From: Megachile rotundata
Lineage: Eukaryota; Arthropoda; Insecta; Hymenoptera; Megachilidae
Assembly (NCBI RefSeq): GCF_050947335.1
Contig: NC_134991.1
Span: 6,138,001 to 6,202,000 of the forward strand
DNA length: 64,000 nucleotides
Reading direction: 5' to 3'
Shown: one piece after another, positions 49,076 to 60,668 of the stretch
How positions within the stretch are numbered: the first letter of the stretch is position 1
How the letters are laid out: every line of letters begins with the position of its first letter
Made by a program: the position numbers and the translations under genes
The notes under the pieces: generated by a model
Databases searched by the model: none
Told to the model about the DNA's origin: nothing
The model's input: only the letters and a program-made list of their open reading frames with translations

Positions 49076-50090
49076 GTAGCTATAACTAATGCAAAATAAT
49101 CTAACTTGCAGTGAAGATCTAATACGTTGGCTGTACTCTGACAATTTAGCATATTAGTTAAATAACGGGTAATAATCTAACATGTTGATTAAACAGCGCG
49201 TGGTAATCTATCATGTGGTAGTCTGTCGCATGGCAATCCAAGGAACAGCAATTTCACTCGTAGTAACCTCATGTGCAGTAATCTAATGCCTGATGCACCA
49301 GTGCATAGTAATTTAGCGTGTAGCAATCCAACGCGTAGCAATCCAGCGTGTAGTAATTCAACGTGTAGTAATCCAACGCGTAGCAATCCAGCGTGTAGTA
49401 ATTCAACATGTAGTAATTCAACGTACAGTAATGTAATGCATGGTACTCCTGCGCGTAGTAATCCGACGTATAGCAATCCAACGTGCGGATATCCAACGTG
49501 TAGTAATCTAGTGCGTAGATATTCAACGCGTAGTAATCCAACGCGCAGTAATGCAACGCGTGGTAAGTCTACGCGTAGGAATCTAACGCGTAGTTAATCA
49601 ACGCGTAATAATGCAACGCGTGGTAATTCTACGCGTAGGAATCTAACGCGTAGTTAATCAACGCGTAGTAATCCAACGCGCAGTAATGCAAAGCGTGGTA
49701 ATTCTACGCGTAGTAATCCAACGCGTAATAATGCAACGCATGGTAATTCTACGCATAGGAATCTACCGGGTAGTAATCTAACGCGTAGTTAATCAACGCG
49801 TAGTAATCCAACGCGTAATAATGCAACGCGTGGTAACTTTACGCGTAGGAATCTAACGCGTAGTAATCTAACGCGTAGTTAATCAACGCGTACTAATCCA
49901 GCACGTGGTAATCTAACGTGCAGTAATTCAGCGCGTAGTAACCCAACGTGCAGTAACCCAGCACGTAGTAACTCAACGTGCAGTAATCCAACGCACAATA
50001 ATCCAGCGTGTAAAAATCTAACACATATCGATCTATCATTTATCTATACATCACTAGGCGATATACCGCATGTTTATCCAACGCATGGCG
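49076..50090 (+). repeat. Family B minisatellite, exact 15-bp ACGCG units
   Basis: In the core (about 49310-49990) the monomer is ACGCG plus ten variable bases, for example ACGCGTAGTAATCCA and ACGCGTGGTAATTCT. Blocks beginning TGGTAA start at 49561, 49621, 49696, 49741 and 49831, i.e. 60, 75, 45 and 90 bp apart, all multiples of 15. Both edges (49076-49300 and 49990-50090) are degenerate. Because 15 is divisible by 3, frames with 5-residue repeats open on both strands; none is a gene. Confidence 0.95.
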
Positions 50091-52434
50091 ATATAACTTG
50101 AATCCACCAAATATGGCAAAGTGGCGTTCGGACAAAAATCGCAGTTCCTGCAATGTGGAAATTCGGCGAAAAGATCAAAGCGAAGATGAGCGAATGGCAC
50201 GAAGCGGAATGTCTGACGATGTCAATTAACGAAATGGAAACCGCGGAGCAACGAAGTCGAGTTTCTAGCGAACGAAGCAGCAGGCGGACAGAAAAAAGGC
50301 TCGCGAGAACGTGTGGTGGAAGCGCGTGAAAGGACGAGACCCGGGCCAGACGACGACGTTGCATCGAGAGGCGATCCCGGCCGTACAGGATAGACACTTT
50401 AATAGACGTAATGAGGGTAATTGAGTTTTCAAATCATTCGTTTTGATTACATCTACGCACGGACCGGTGGGCGAAACATAGGGTAGGTAATTACGGACCG
50501 CCCAGTCCCAAAAGAGCAGGTGCCTCTCGGCCACGAGATCGAGGTGTGAGGTTCAAATACTTGGACCGCCCTAATAGCCTCGAGGTTACAGGTCTCTTCG
50601 AGAAACCGGAGGGACCAGACCGGCCTCGTATCCCGCCGAACATTGCCGTGCGTATATATGTGTACACCTATAGGCGGAATAATAGTACCAGAGCCGAAAG
50701 AAAAATGCATCCTTCGGGCTGACGTGAGAATCGATGCTGGAGAACGAATCTCCGTCCCGGGGATTAATAATATCTTTTTTTTATTCGTTCCAGAAGAACG
50801 TATTCCCAGGATCGCGGAAGTTTCAGCGAGAACTAGATAATTTATTTGTTTATTCGCCAAATCAAATTGCCTCGCATAGGTTAATTAACTACGCAGGTCA
50901 AATTTTGATTACAGTATCGGAGGTAAGTAACGTTGTTCCTGGCGAATGTAATCATCGAGCGCCCTTTAATAAAAATCGGTCGAACTCGCATAAATAGAAT
51001 GCTTTATTAAAGAACCATGAAATATTAGATTTTTGTTTCTGGTCAATTTAACCGGAACGCCGCAGGGGGGTTAACGTAATCAGACCGCAGACGTTTATAC
51101 AAATAAATGTTTTTATAAAATATTTCCTCGTTGCGAGTAATTGAATGTATTATCTCATCTCGCTCATTTTGAGTAATGTATTCCGTTTTCTCTTGCATAC
51201 CGTACTCTGACATGATATGAATAAACTGCACCAGTCTAGCCATAACTTTGGACTGCGCTAGGTGATTGTGCTCTGTACATACTACCTTTTTATGTTATAT
51301 GAAAGTTGAAACGATGTTCAGCTATTTTGAAGATATATAAAATGAACACACGTTCGCTACGTATAAGCCATAAGAGCTTCATGAATACATACATACGCGA
51401 TATTAGCGGACGTGTTAATACACCGACCTATGGTTCCATTATTAACAGTTTCACGAGAACTATAATTTTCGATTGTATTTTATTCCGAAAGTTTGTCGGT
51501 AAAATTTTATTAGAATTTCTGCGCGAATTTATTGATTATAAAATTGAATACAGAAATATTATATGGATTGATAAAACAGAAGACCACGTATGAAATTTTT
51601 AATTGGAAAGAGATTATGGTTAATGGAGAAAGGAAGGTTCAACTTGAAACGATAAAATTATAATTTGTTCAAAGTATTTTCATACGTTATGATAATATTG
51701 ACAAACGCTTTTTCGCAGCAAAGTATTTCGCTTTTTAAATAAAGTCTGGATAGTTTCAAATGCTGACACAGTATTCATTTGCAAACCGAGTTTCGTGCTT
51801 GCACGTTATTTACTCATCGTTTTTCATTCCCGTTTTCTCTCCTTAACCTTTTATCCCGATTCCGTGATACGCTCCCGTCGAGCGCGCGAATATCCGCGGG
51901 CCATTTTGGCAATGATCCAAACGTCCGTTATAGAATTTAATAATCCCTTGTAATAGACTAGTAGTACTTTGCACGGATGCGGATAACCATACGATACAAA
52001 GCGGATATAATATCTGGTCTCGTTAACAAATTTACGCTCGTCGAAATACTCTAATCACGAATATGATGATTTAATTACGAGTAAACAAACCTTACTGTTC
52101 TATCTTTATCACCTCTTTCACATAGCTCTGCTACAAATAAATTTTCACAAAATATTCAGATTCTTAACCTGAAGTTAATAAGAATAGTACTTTCAATTTT
52201 AATATTAAAGCACTCTTATCTGAGAAATTGTGAGTGCATTAAGTACCTCAATTAATTTTTAATTTGAAATTTGCAATCTAAAATTTGGAAATTGCAGTGA
52301 ATTCGAAAATAAATCATCAAACTCATTAACAGCAGTAGTCGCAAGCATTATTAATACAGTTCACATTTATAGATTTTAATTAATATTACATAAACTGGCC
52401 TGGGATAATATTGACTTACGCAATCTAACGCATT
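50091..52434. other. Unassigned; GC-richer 50110-50860, AT-rich after 51000
   Basis: Frames minus 50074-50397, minus 50265-50534, minus 50453-50860 and plus 50643-50997 overlap and are unrecognised. ACAG/TATCGGAG/GTAAGT near 50912 looks like acceptor and donor around 8 bases only, so it is not an exon. The rest is AT-rich spacer. Confidence 0.5.
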
Positions 52435-53345
52435 ACATATGCACTACGTAATATCGGATGATAACCTGTCAGGTACACAGTGCACGGTAGCCTAACGTGT
52501 TAGGTAAATAATGTGAGGTAATCTTGCATATAAGGTAAATATCGCGTGTTAATCTAGCGCATTAGATATATAGTTGATGGTGATACACGTTAGGTATACA
52601 ATATATGGAAGTCTGACGTGTTAGGTGAGCAACGTAGTAATCTAACGTGCTAGAGAAACAACGCGCGGTAATCCGGCGCGATGTAATCTAGCGCGTAGTA
52701 ATTTAACGAGTAGTAATCTAACGCGTGGTAGATCAGCGTGTCGCAACCTAACGCGTGATAATAGAGCGTGAAATAATCTAACGCGTAGTAATTTAACGAG
52801 TAGTAATTTAACGCGTGGTAGACCAGCATGTAGTAATCTAACGCGTGGTAATCCAGCGCGTAGTAATCTAACGCGTGGTAATAGAGCGTGAAATAATCTG
52901 ACGCGTGGTAATTTGACGAGTAGTAATCTAACGCGTGGTAATTTGTCGAGTAGTAATCTAACGCGTGGTAATTTGACGAGTAGTAATCTAACGCGTGGTG
53001 GACCAGGGTATAGTAATCTAACGCGTGGTGGACCAGCGCGTAGTAATCTAACGCGCGGTAGTATAGCGTGAGATAACCTAACGCGTCGCTACCCAACGCA
53101 CGGTAAACAAACGCACAGTAATAGAGCGTGAGGTAATCTAACGCGTAATAATTTATCGAGTAGTAATCTAACGCATTGTAATCTAACGCATAGTAATTTA
53201 ACGGCTAGTAATCTAACGCGTGGTAATCCAGCGTGTAGTAATCTAACGCACGGTAATAGAGCGTGATCAAATCTAACTCGTGGCTACCCAACGTAAAACA
53301 ATCTAACGCGTAATAACACAACACACAGCAATCTAACGGCTCAAC
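52435..53345 (+). repeat. Family B minisatellite with degenerate dimeric edge
   Basis: The core (about 52680-53290) consists of 15-bp units such as ACGCGTGGTAATTTG, ACGAGTAGTAATCTA and ACGCGTAGTAATCCA. The left edge (52435-52680) is built from roughly 30-bp diverged units, about two monomers each. The 148-codon minus frame (52650-53096) is a five-residue repeat and not a gene. Confidence 0.95.
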
Positions 53346-55440
53346 AATAACTGACAGCAATACAGTGACAATGATGTATTTACTCCAAGAAAACGTGATG
53401 ATTCCTGATCGTGTTCACAGCCCAATGTAGGTAATCAGCTCAAACAATGCCTTCAGATTCAACCTTAATTGCGACATTACATTATTCTCATAGACTCCAT
53501 TTCCATTCGACGATCCGTACTAAACTAATAATAAGTGAACCGACTGCACGGTCTGGTCGGTTTGCGATATAACCCAATCAAACCCATCAAATATTTTCGG
53601 TCTGTAACATCAGTTCCCAGTTCGTCGACCAATATGGATTAACGTTACACATTTATCGCACATAGAAACTCCATTATATGTTCCTACACACGTATCAAGC
53701 ACCCGTCCACGTACACAGATACAAACGTCCGAACAGTCAGCTGTAATTGTCTAATGTGGAAGCACGATGTGTATAGTATATATCGGACTATAGAACGGAA
53801 CGATATTCTGCTCGCGGATACCGGCAATACGCTTCAAATTGATAGGCTTCAATTAATACAGCCCAGGCCTGGTCTGCCATGACACTGACTCGATAATGCC
53901 GGGTTTATGAGGGTTTTAGCCAGAGCATGTCACTTCCATGGACCAACTAGCTTCGTTCACGCGTGTCCTCGTAGCTGCGTTCACGCACGAGATACGCATC
54001 GCTTATATTCTCTTCGTGTATGCGTGTTTGCATGCGTGAAAGCTTGCGCAAGCTACGTCACATATGTGTCTGTACATACTAACAGTGGAAGTACGCGGTG
54101 ATTAGATACCCTTGGAAACACACTTTTGAGCGGAATAGAACGTTTGATTACAACGTCTAATTCATTAACTAGCTGAGTGGATTCATTAATAAAAGCATAA
54201 TCGAATAAGTCAGATTCTAGAGTTATATTACTGGGCAAGGATATTTTCTGATAACAGCCGTAATGCAGTATGCAAATGCAACGTATACATAAATACACAC
54301 AGCCAGGGTACATATAGAAGCTCTATGAAATATGTACGGGTATGTGTGAATTCCTATACGATGAATATGCATGGAGTTAACACGTGTTTGCCCAGGACCC
54401 ATACATGTAAACATTTTAATCAGTGCGAGACGTATACCATCTTGCTGAATCTGCCAATTTGTATCGTTTAAATTGTAGTGGTTGCCGTGTTGAAAATTAA
54501 TAATTTGACTTATCAAGTCAAATTTCGAGTTGAAAGTTCAGAATCTGCAGCGAGCTACTATATAAATATTTCATCGATGTTCGCAGTAAAAAAATTATAC
54601 ATTCATTAAACCATTCAGTGTGCATCAATGAAATCAATGTAATTATTTTCCATTATTTTTAGTTTCCATAAAGAATCACTTTCACCCTCAATGGCATAAT
54701 CTGCCGCATTATTTCCGTCATGGAACCCTATTTAAAGAGTATCCGATATAAGAGGGCCCGTATCGAAAAGTGTCGACGGTCTCAGTTCGCGAGATCAATC
54801 GAGAGCCACAAATTATCGCGGCTGACCTATCCCCGAATTTATCGAACATCGAGCGCACGCGTTCTCGAGCTTTGCTTGCAATTGTATCTCGCATGGTACG
54901 TGTGTATCGTTAAACGCGGTCGGTTAGCGAGCGTAGCCGTCCGGTCGTGTAACGTAATGCCCGGCGCAAGGTTCACGGTGTAACACGTTAAATGGCCCTT
55001 GCCCCGAATTTCCTTTCGGTAATTAACTTCAGCGCGGAAACGATGTACGCGCGTCTCTCGCCATTGCTAATTAGAACGTCGAATTATCCGGGCCGGTTCT
55101 TCGGCCCGTATAACGAATGTTTAAACGTCGACCGTGCCAGCGGCGACGAGCACGCGACGAAGCGAGACGGTGCATTCGAAAAAGTTAGCCGGGCCAGCCT
55201 CTCTCTGCCAGTTTTTAATTGGATCCGAAGGAGAAGTTCGTCGATTCGTTAAAAATTTAGTTAGGTCAGTCGACTCTCTTTCATTCGGAACGGGCTGAAA
55301 TTGTTTCCTCGACGTGTCCACCCCGTAATTCAAGACGAACGCTTTCCATGAGGAAATGTATTTACTAGGAGAAAACTGCGAGTCTTAAATTTCTATGAAC
55401 GTATAGGTTCTTGAGTAGTGACTGTTAGGATGGACTTGAG
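53346..55440. other. Unassigned; GC/CpG-rich 53880-54060 and 54720-55330
   Basis: Frames plus 53907-54101, minus 54053-54516, plus 54720-54983, plus 54992-55252 and minus 55121-55333 have no known domain. The GC-rich parts may be regulatory. No RNA gene is seen. Confidence 0.5.
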
Positions 55441-55925
55441 ATGCAGAGGTATCAAGCGTGAAAATATAGCGCGGGATGATACCACGCGTGGAGATACCGC
55501 GCAGATATAGTATGTGAGATTTCATGCGTGGACGCGCGTGTGAGGGTACAATATATCGAAATACCATGCGTGGAAATGTGACGCGTACAAATACTGTGAA
55601 TAGGAGATGCAGCATGGAAATGCAGCGCGTGTGGAAATACTATGTGTGAAAATACTGTGTATAGACATATTACGCGTGGGAACATATCACGCGTGGAGAT
55701 ATGGTGTATGGCATTACCACGCGTGTAAATATGACGCATGGAAATACCATGCGTGAATATAGAACCCATTGAAGTACCATACATAAAAATACAACATGTT
55801 GAGATACCACAAGTGAAAATATCACACATAGCGATATAAGGTTCAGCTATGCAATGCTTAAAAATCAGACGTGCACTTATGCAACGCGCAGCTATGTAAC
55901 TAGTAGCAATGCAACGCGTAGCGGC
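55441..55925 (+). repeat. Family A minisatellite array
   Basis: Units of 15-18 bp such as GCGTGGAAATGTGACGCG and GCGTGGAGATACCACGCG in plus orientation, more diverged than the arrays near the window start. The 199-codon minus frame (55452-56051) mostly follows this array and has a six-residue rhythm, so I reject it as a gene. Confidence 0.9.
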
Positions 55926-57149
55926 ACACAATGTTCCTCTTCCAAATAAAATTTTAGTTGCGTCAGATCTTGGATTGCACTCGACGAAAAAATAACAAGA
56001 AAGTAAAGTTCGAGACGACAAAGGGATCCCAAACGGCGAACAAGGGTACAAGAAATTTTTTCACGGTGATGCATTGCTATCCAGGTTCCGAGAGTGACTT
56101 ATGACGGAAGGGGAACGACTCTCCCGTGAAAAATAACAAATTATTGCAATATCCATCGAGGGACATGGCCTCGTATGGGGTACTCTGGAGTGCCACGAGC
56201 ACGTGTATATCCGTATCTTCGAATGTTCCTCTTTTTTTCTCCCTTCATTGGTTCTTTTGTTCCTTTTTTTGTTTCTTTTGCCCTCTCCTTACGCGGCCTA
56301 TGGTAGACCGCAATAGATGCCTGTACCAAGAGGTAATCAATAATGACTTAATGTCCTCCAATAACGGACACCATGGGTGGTTCGAGCTCTCTCCCTTTAG
56401 GGCTCCTCATGCTCGAGAGATCACTCTGCGCGAACTTCTTCTCGCCTTTTTGTGCTCGCCGTTATTTGCCTGCCTCTCTCGCTCTCTTTCTTATTTCTTT
56501 CCCTTTTTTTCTTTCTTCTCCTTTCGTCCTTTCGTTCCTTCTGCCGGCTAATATACACCCACGTCCCCTTTGATCGTTAAAACCGAGCATACTTTTGCAG
56601 AGGGGTCGCCCTCTTCCTTCTTTAAGTCTCGACTGGTACCAGCTATTAACCGTCCCGATGTTTCTTTGACTCGTGATCCGGCACGGGGGAAGGGGAGAAC
56701 GAACGGCATCGGAATAAATTAAAACGCGGCCAAGCTAGAGGAAAAAATTCGAATTGTGTCGTTCCAGCTAAAATACGGCTCTTTGATTAAGGGCTCGAGG
56801 ATGGACTTGTCGCCCGGTATTTATGGCCTCCGTGCACCGGAGAACGATCGACAGCCTCGTTGATGAACGTGTCGCGAAACCGTAACGATCTAGTCCCTGG
56901 CGTTTATATCTCTTCGAGAATTGTTCAGCAGACCGGTAATCAGTCCGTTTTCTGCCACTCTTGGTCGCTCGCGATTTTACGTCGATACTTCGGGGAACAG
57001 GTTTAACGCTGCTTAGCCGCGTGTGGGTGGCGCAGTTTCCGTGGGAGTCATACATTCCGCGCACAAAAATGTTAATCGGTATTAACAATTTTATCAAGTA
57101 GTGGAAACGTTACTTTGAAACGTGGGTGTAATATAGAGACGTATATCTA
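55926..57149. other. Unassigned; pyrimidine-rich tracts 56220-56290 and 56430-56550
   Basis: The C/T-rich tracts keep a 141-codon plus frame open (56126-56551) with Phe/Ser/Leu/Pro bias and no recognisable domain. The minus frame at 56768-57097 is also unrecognised. Confidence 0.5.
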
Positions 57150-57410
57150 AATTCTTGGAACTGTACTGTACTGTCAAATACTCAGATGCATACATCTTTA
57201 GATGTCTAGACTTGTGGATCTTTGGATTTCCAGATTTTTAGGTTTTGATGACGTCAGATAGCTAGATCCTTATTCTTCTAAATCCTCAGACTTTTGGATC
57301 CTTAGGATGCTAGATTGCATCCCTTAATCTCTACATTCCTGAATCTTTGCAATTTTCAAATCTCTATATCTCATCTATCAATGTGTTCACATGATTGTCA
57401 AATTTAGTAT
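57150..57410 (-). repeat. Family C-like minisatellite, degenerate
   Basis: Words such as TTTGGATTTCCAGATTTTTAG, cut by divergence, and AAATCCTCAGACTTTTGG. Assignment is by word content only. Confidence 0.5.
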
Positions 57411-58199
57411 CTTAAAAACCCTGTACAAGTGGCAACTAGAACTTGAGACAATCTTACTAATTGAGGTCTATAAAGTCGTTTGTGTAGAAAGTAGATAAAT
57501 CTGTAATGAAAACGCGCCCCTTCAATCTGAAATAACATTCATCACCGTCGTCAATAATTTCGAGACATACCCCTCGTCTTATTACCCGCCCCCTGTTCAC
57601 GTATTTCCGGTTATTAAATACACAATAAATTAACTATTTTTACCGCGAATGCCATATAACGCTTACACACGTTGTATCGCGTATACGTGGCACGGCATTA
57701 ACGTGCAATTAAGGTTCGTCCCGTGCGCACACATAAATTTTCGCGAAATTTATATTAATTTCATTCAGTTCATTGAAAAACATCATCGAAGGCGGCAATT
57801 TCGATAATGAGATAGAGACTCGCAGCGAACGATGGATGCTTTTTGCTTGGATCAAAGGGAAACGGACTCGAGAGCCCCGGAGCGTACGGATCGTTTTCGA
57901 TCGAACGATGCTCGACTTTTTCGAGCGAACCCAAGAAAGTTAGCGCACGAATCCGTTGTCACTTACGCTGACTTATGTACGCGCAGTCCCATGTATTACT
58001 CATGAGACATTTACTATTTTAGCTTTAAACATTTTGTCGCGGGGGTATTTTACTGGGCCCTATTCACAATAAAATGGAGACTCATTAGAAAATACTGAGA
58101 ATGTTATTTAGAAAATTGTTTAAGAATGTCAAATTTTTTTTCGATTATAGTATGGTATTGACGTATTGACACGAATGGTGAAAACGGTGTAACAAAAAT
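57411..58199. other. Unassigned mixed spacer
   Basis: Nothing recognisable apart from ordinary AT-rich and mixed sequence. Confidence 0.6.
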
Positions 58200-58350
58200 G
58201 GTGTAACGTGTGGGGATGTATAGTGATGTAACGTGTGATTGAGTAATGTGTGATGAACGAGTGACTCTGCAATCCGTGCGACACGTGGTTATCTAACGCG
58301 TGGTTATCTGACATGTTGCTATCTGACGCGTGGTTATTTAACCGCGTTAA
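58200..58350 (+). repeat. Family B minisatellite, short decayed array
   Basis: ACGTGTGGGGATG, ACACGTGGTTATCTA, ACGCGTGGTTATCTG and ACGCGTGGTTATTTA. The last few units are cleanest and are spaced near 15 bp. Confidence 0.75.
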
Positions 58351-59074
58351 CATATGATGTAACACACAGTAAACCCAAAACGAAGAACCGTCATTATTAT
58401 CCATATTAACCCATGTAAAACTTATAACTATAGTCTAATTCAAGATTACTACTAAAATGATCAAAAGTGAATAAACACATTATAAAATCAAGAACATTAA
58501 ATAGTACCATGTGCATAAAATTTAATAATGAAATTATATTTAGACTAAAACGTTGGATATTTTACAGGGTATCATGTCCGACAAACGGGACAGTATCTTA
58601 GGGAAAAGAGTTGCCATGAATTAATCATTGCAGTGTATAAATAATTAGCCGGCCGTTGTCGATAAATATTTATAGGCAGCTGGTATGCAAGCGTAATAGC
58701 GATTGTTACACGAATATTCACCAAAATAATTCATACTGTAGTTTTATCGATGGAGGCCGAAGTAACCGACGGAAAAGAGAGAAGCAATCGTTCCGCGTGA
58801 TCGTGTGTTATCGTTTGAACGACCGCAACCATTTTCACCCTCTCTTGCATCTTGCTTTCTCTTTCCATCAATCACTCGCTCTTTTCTCCGCAAGTTTTTT
58901 CATATTTCTGCCGGCCCATTTCGCGGCGACAGGATTTCACGGACAGTTGATTTCATCTCCTTGTTCTCCGTTTGTTCGAATCTCCTTTTAATTCCCGTTG
59001 TAGCCATGGGACCGAAACAGATGGAATTACGATTACGACCAACTAATATCAGGATATAAGCGGGTATAAGCGTC
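58351..59074. other. Unassigned; pyrimidine-rich 58840-58900
   Basis: The word TTTACAGGGTATC at 58562 resembles the CAGGGTGT end motif. Frames plus 58656-58991 and plus 58805-59059 are unrecognised and overlap each other. Confidence 0.5.
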
Positions 59075-59730
59075 TAGAGACATTGAGATCTGCGAATGTA
59101 AGGATTAGGTATAGAGATAGAGTAATGGGATTGGGGGATGTGGGGATTAGGAATATAGCGATTTAACAGTATAGAAATTGGAGATATAGAGATTTAGAGA
59201 TTTGAAGATAGGGATTTGAAGAGGTGTAAATTTAGAGATATTGGAATTTGAGATTGTAGTAATTCATAGGGATATAGGAAATCGAGGATGTAGGAATTCG
59301 GGAATACAGAAATTGGAAATATAGGGATTCTGGGATATAGCAAATAAGGGATGTGGCAAGTCAGAGGTTTAGGAATTTACATACATAGGAATGTAGGGGT
59401 ATAGGTATTCGATGGTAAAGAATTTGTAAGATATTTGGAAGTAAACTTTGAGGATACAGGGAATTGAAAACACAGAGATTCGAGATATGTATAGAAATTC
59501 TAATGTGTGATCTCATGCAGATTCGAGGAAATTCTGAGATACACTTGAAAAAAGATTTGAAAATACTAGGATTCAGGGACTGTAGAAATTCAAAGATATA
59601 GACATTCGACAACATACGAATTCAAAATTATAGACATCTACAAAAACTCAAGGATCTAATTTGAATGCTATAGTCTATAAGAAAATTCAGGAACTCCAAA
59701 GATTCAATAATAAACGCCAAATAGATTCAA
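59075..59730 (+). repeat. Family C variant (GGATATAGGA subtype)
   Basis: Repeats such as GGGATTAGGAATATAG, AGATATAGAGATTTAG and GGAATTCGGGAATACAG cover about 650 bp. Closest in wording to the array at 8695-8995. Confidence 0.75.
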
Positions 59731-60540
59731 AACTGTAGAACTGTTATCGCAATTCATTACAAATACCACCCTAAATCGATCTCCAGTTAAAAAGATACTT
59801 AAAGTATACTGCAACTCAATCGAAAGTCAGCAGTCGATAAAAGGATTTCATTTCTTCATACCGTTTTCTTCGTATTTTTATGTCCCAGCTTCGCAACGTT
59901 CGACCATCATTTTGCGACTCTTTTTTCCTCGCCAACTTATTCGTCCACATATATATACGCTTTTATGGTTATCCATTTAAGTTTCGCGTCTAGGTGAGCT
60001 TTCGCTCTAGATGCGGTTACGTGGCGCAAGGGGAAGCTTCCCTTCCTCGCTTCTTTTTTCTACTTTGGTAAAAAGATACCACGTTGCGTTGGTCTGAGCC
60101 ATACGTAGCACTTTTCCTCGGACCACGAGTGTCGACCATTTGTTTTCTCCCACGGTGTCCTCGAACGTGTCGTTAACGTTTAGACTACACGTGATCGATG
60201 CAAATTACAGGCCGAGACTCGAAGAAATTGCACACCGCGTTGGATTTTTACAGAATAAATACAGCGAAACAGACTAGGATCGCGTGTTCTCGTTTCTTTT
60301 TTCTCTCCAGAGGCTATATTTGTCGCGATCGCATAATACTGGGACAAATATTCTTGGCCACAGACGTTTCTCTCGTGAGCAAATTTAATGGTTGTATATT
60401 ACGGTTCATGACGATAGACTCACGTGTGTCGGTTAAATATTGTGAGTAAATATACAGGCTGTATATACGATAGGTATATGTATACATAGGTTTTACAATT
60501 TGTATAAATGTAGGTTATACAATTTAGATTTTACAATACA
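59731..60540. other. Unassigned mixed spacer
   Basis: One plus frame (60198-60449, 83 codons) is unrecognised. No other structure is seen. Confidence 0.55.
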
Positions 60541-60668
60541 TTTCAAATAAATGTGGCACAATTTACTTAATCACATTAGAAATCAAATAAAATGTTTACT
60601 ACAATTTCAAATAAATGTGGCACAATTTACTTAATCACATTAGAAATCACATAAAGTGTTTATTACAA
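60541..60668 (+). repeat. 64-bp tandem duplication
   Basis: TTTCAAATAAATGTGGCACA begins both copies, at 60541 and 60605. The two 64-bp copies differ at only a few positions (for example AATCAAATAAAATG/AATCACATAAAGTG). Confidence 0.95.

Noticed and set aside
50545..50565. GAGGTTCAAATACTTGG, another B-box-like word
   Set aside because: Key B-box positions mismatch and no cloverleaf can be drawn upstream.
50912..50925. Acceptor and donor signals around 8 bases near 50912-50919
   Set aside because: An 8-base exon is implausible without transcript evidence.
52650..53096. 148-codon minus frame with a five-residue repeat (ALDYY type)
   Set aside because: It coincides with the 15-bp family B array, and 15 is divisible by 3, so frames stay open automatically. 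Frames on both strands of the sister array at 49189-49597 behave the same way.
49076..53345. Regular short repeats that might suggest a CRISPR array
   Set aside because: Units are 15 bp without unique spacers, the host is eukaryotic and there are no cas genes. They are minisatellites.
55452..56051. 199-codon minus frame, the longest in the window
   Set aside because: Most of it reads the family A array and shows a six-residue rhythm. No domain or promoter is visible.
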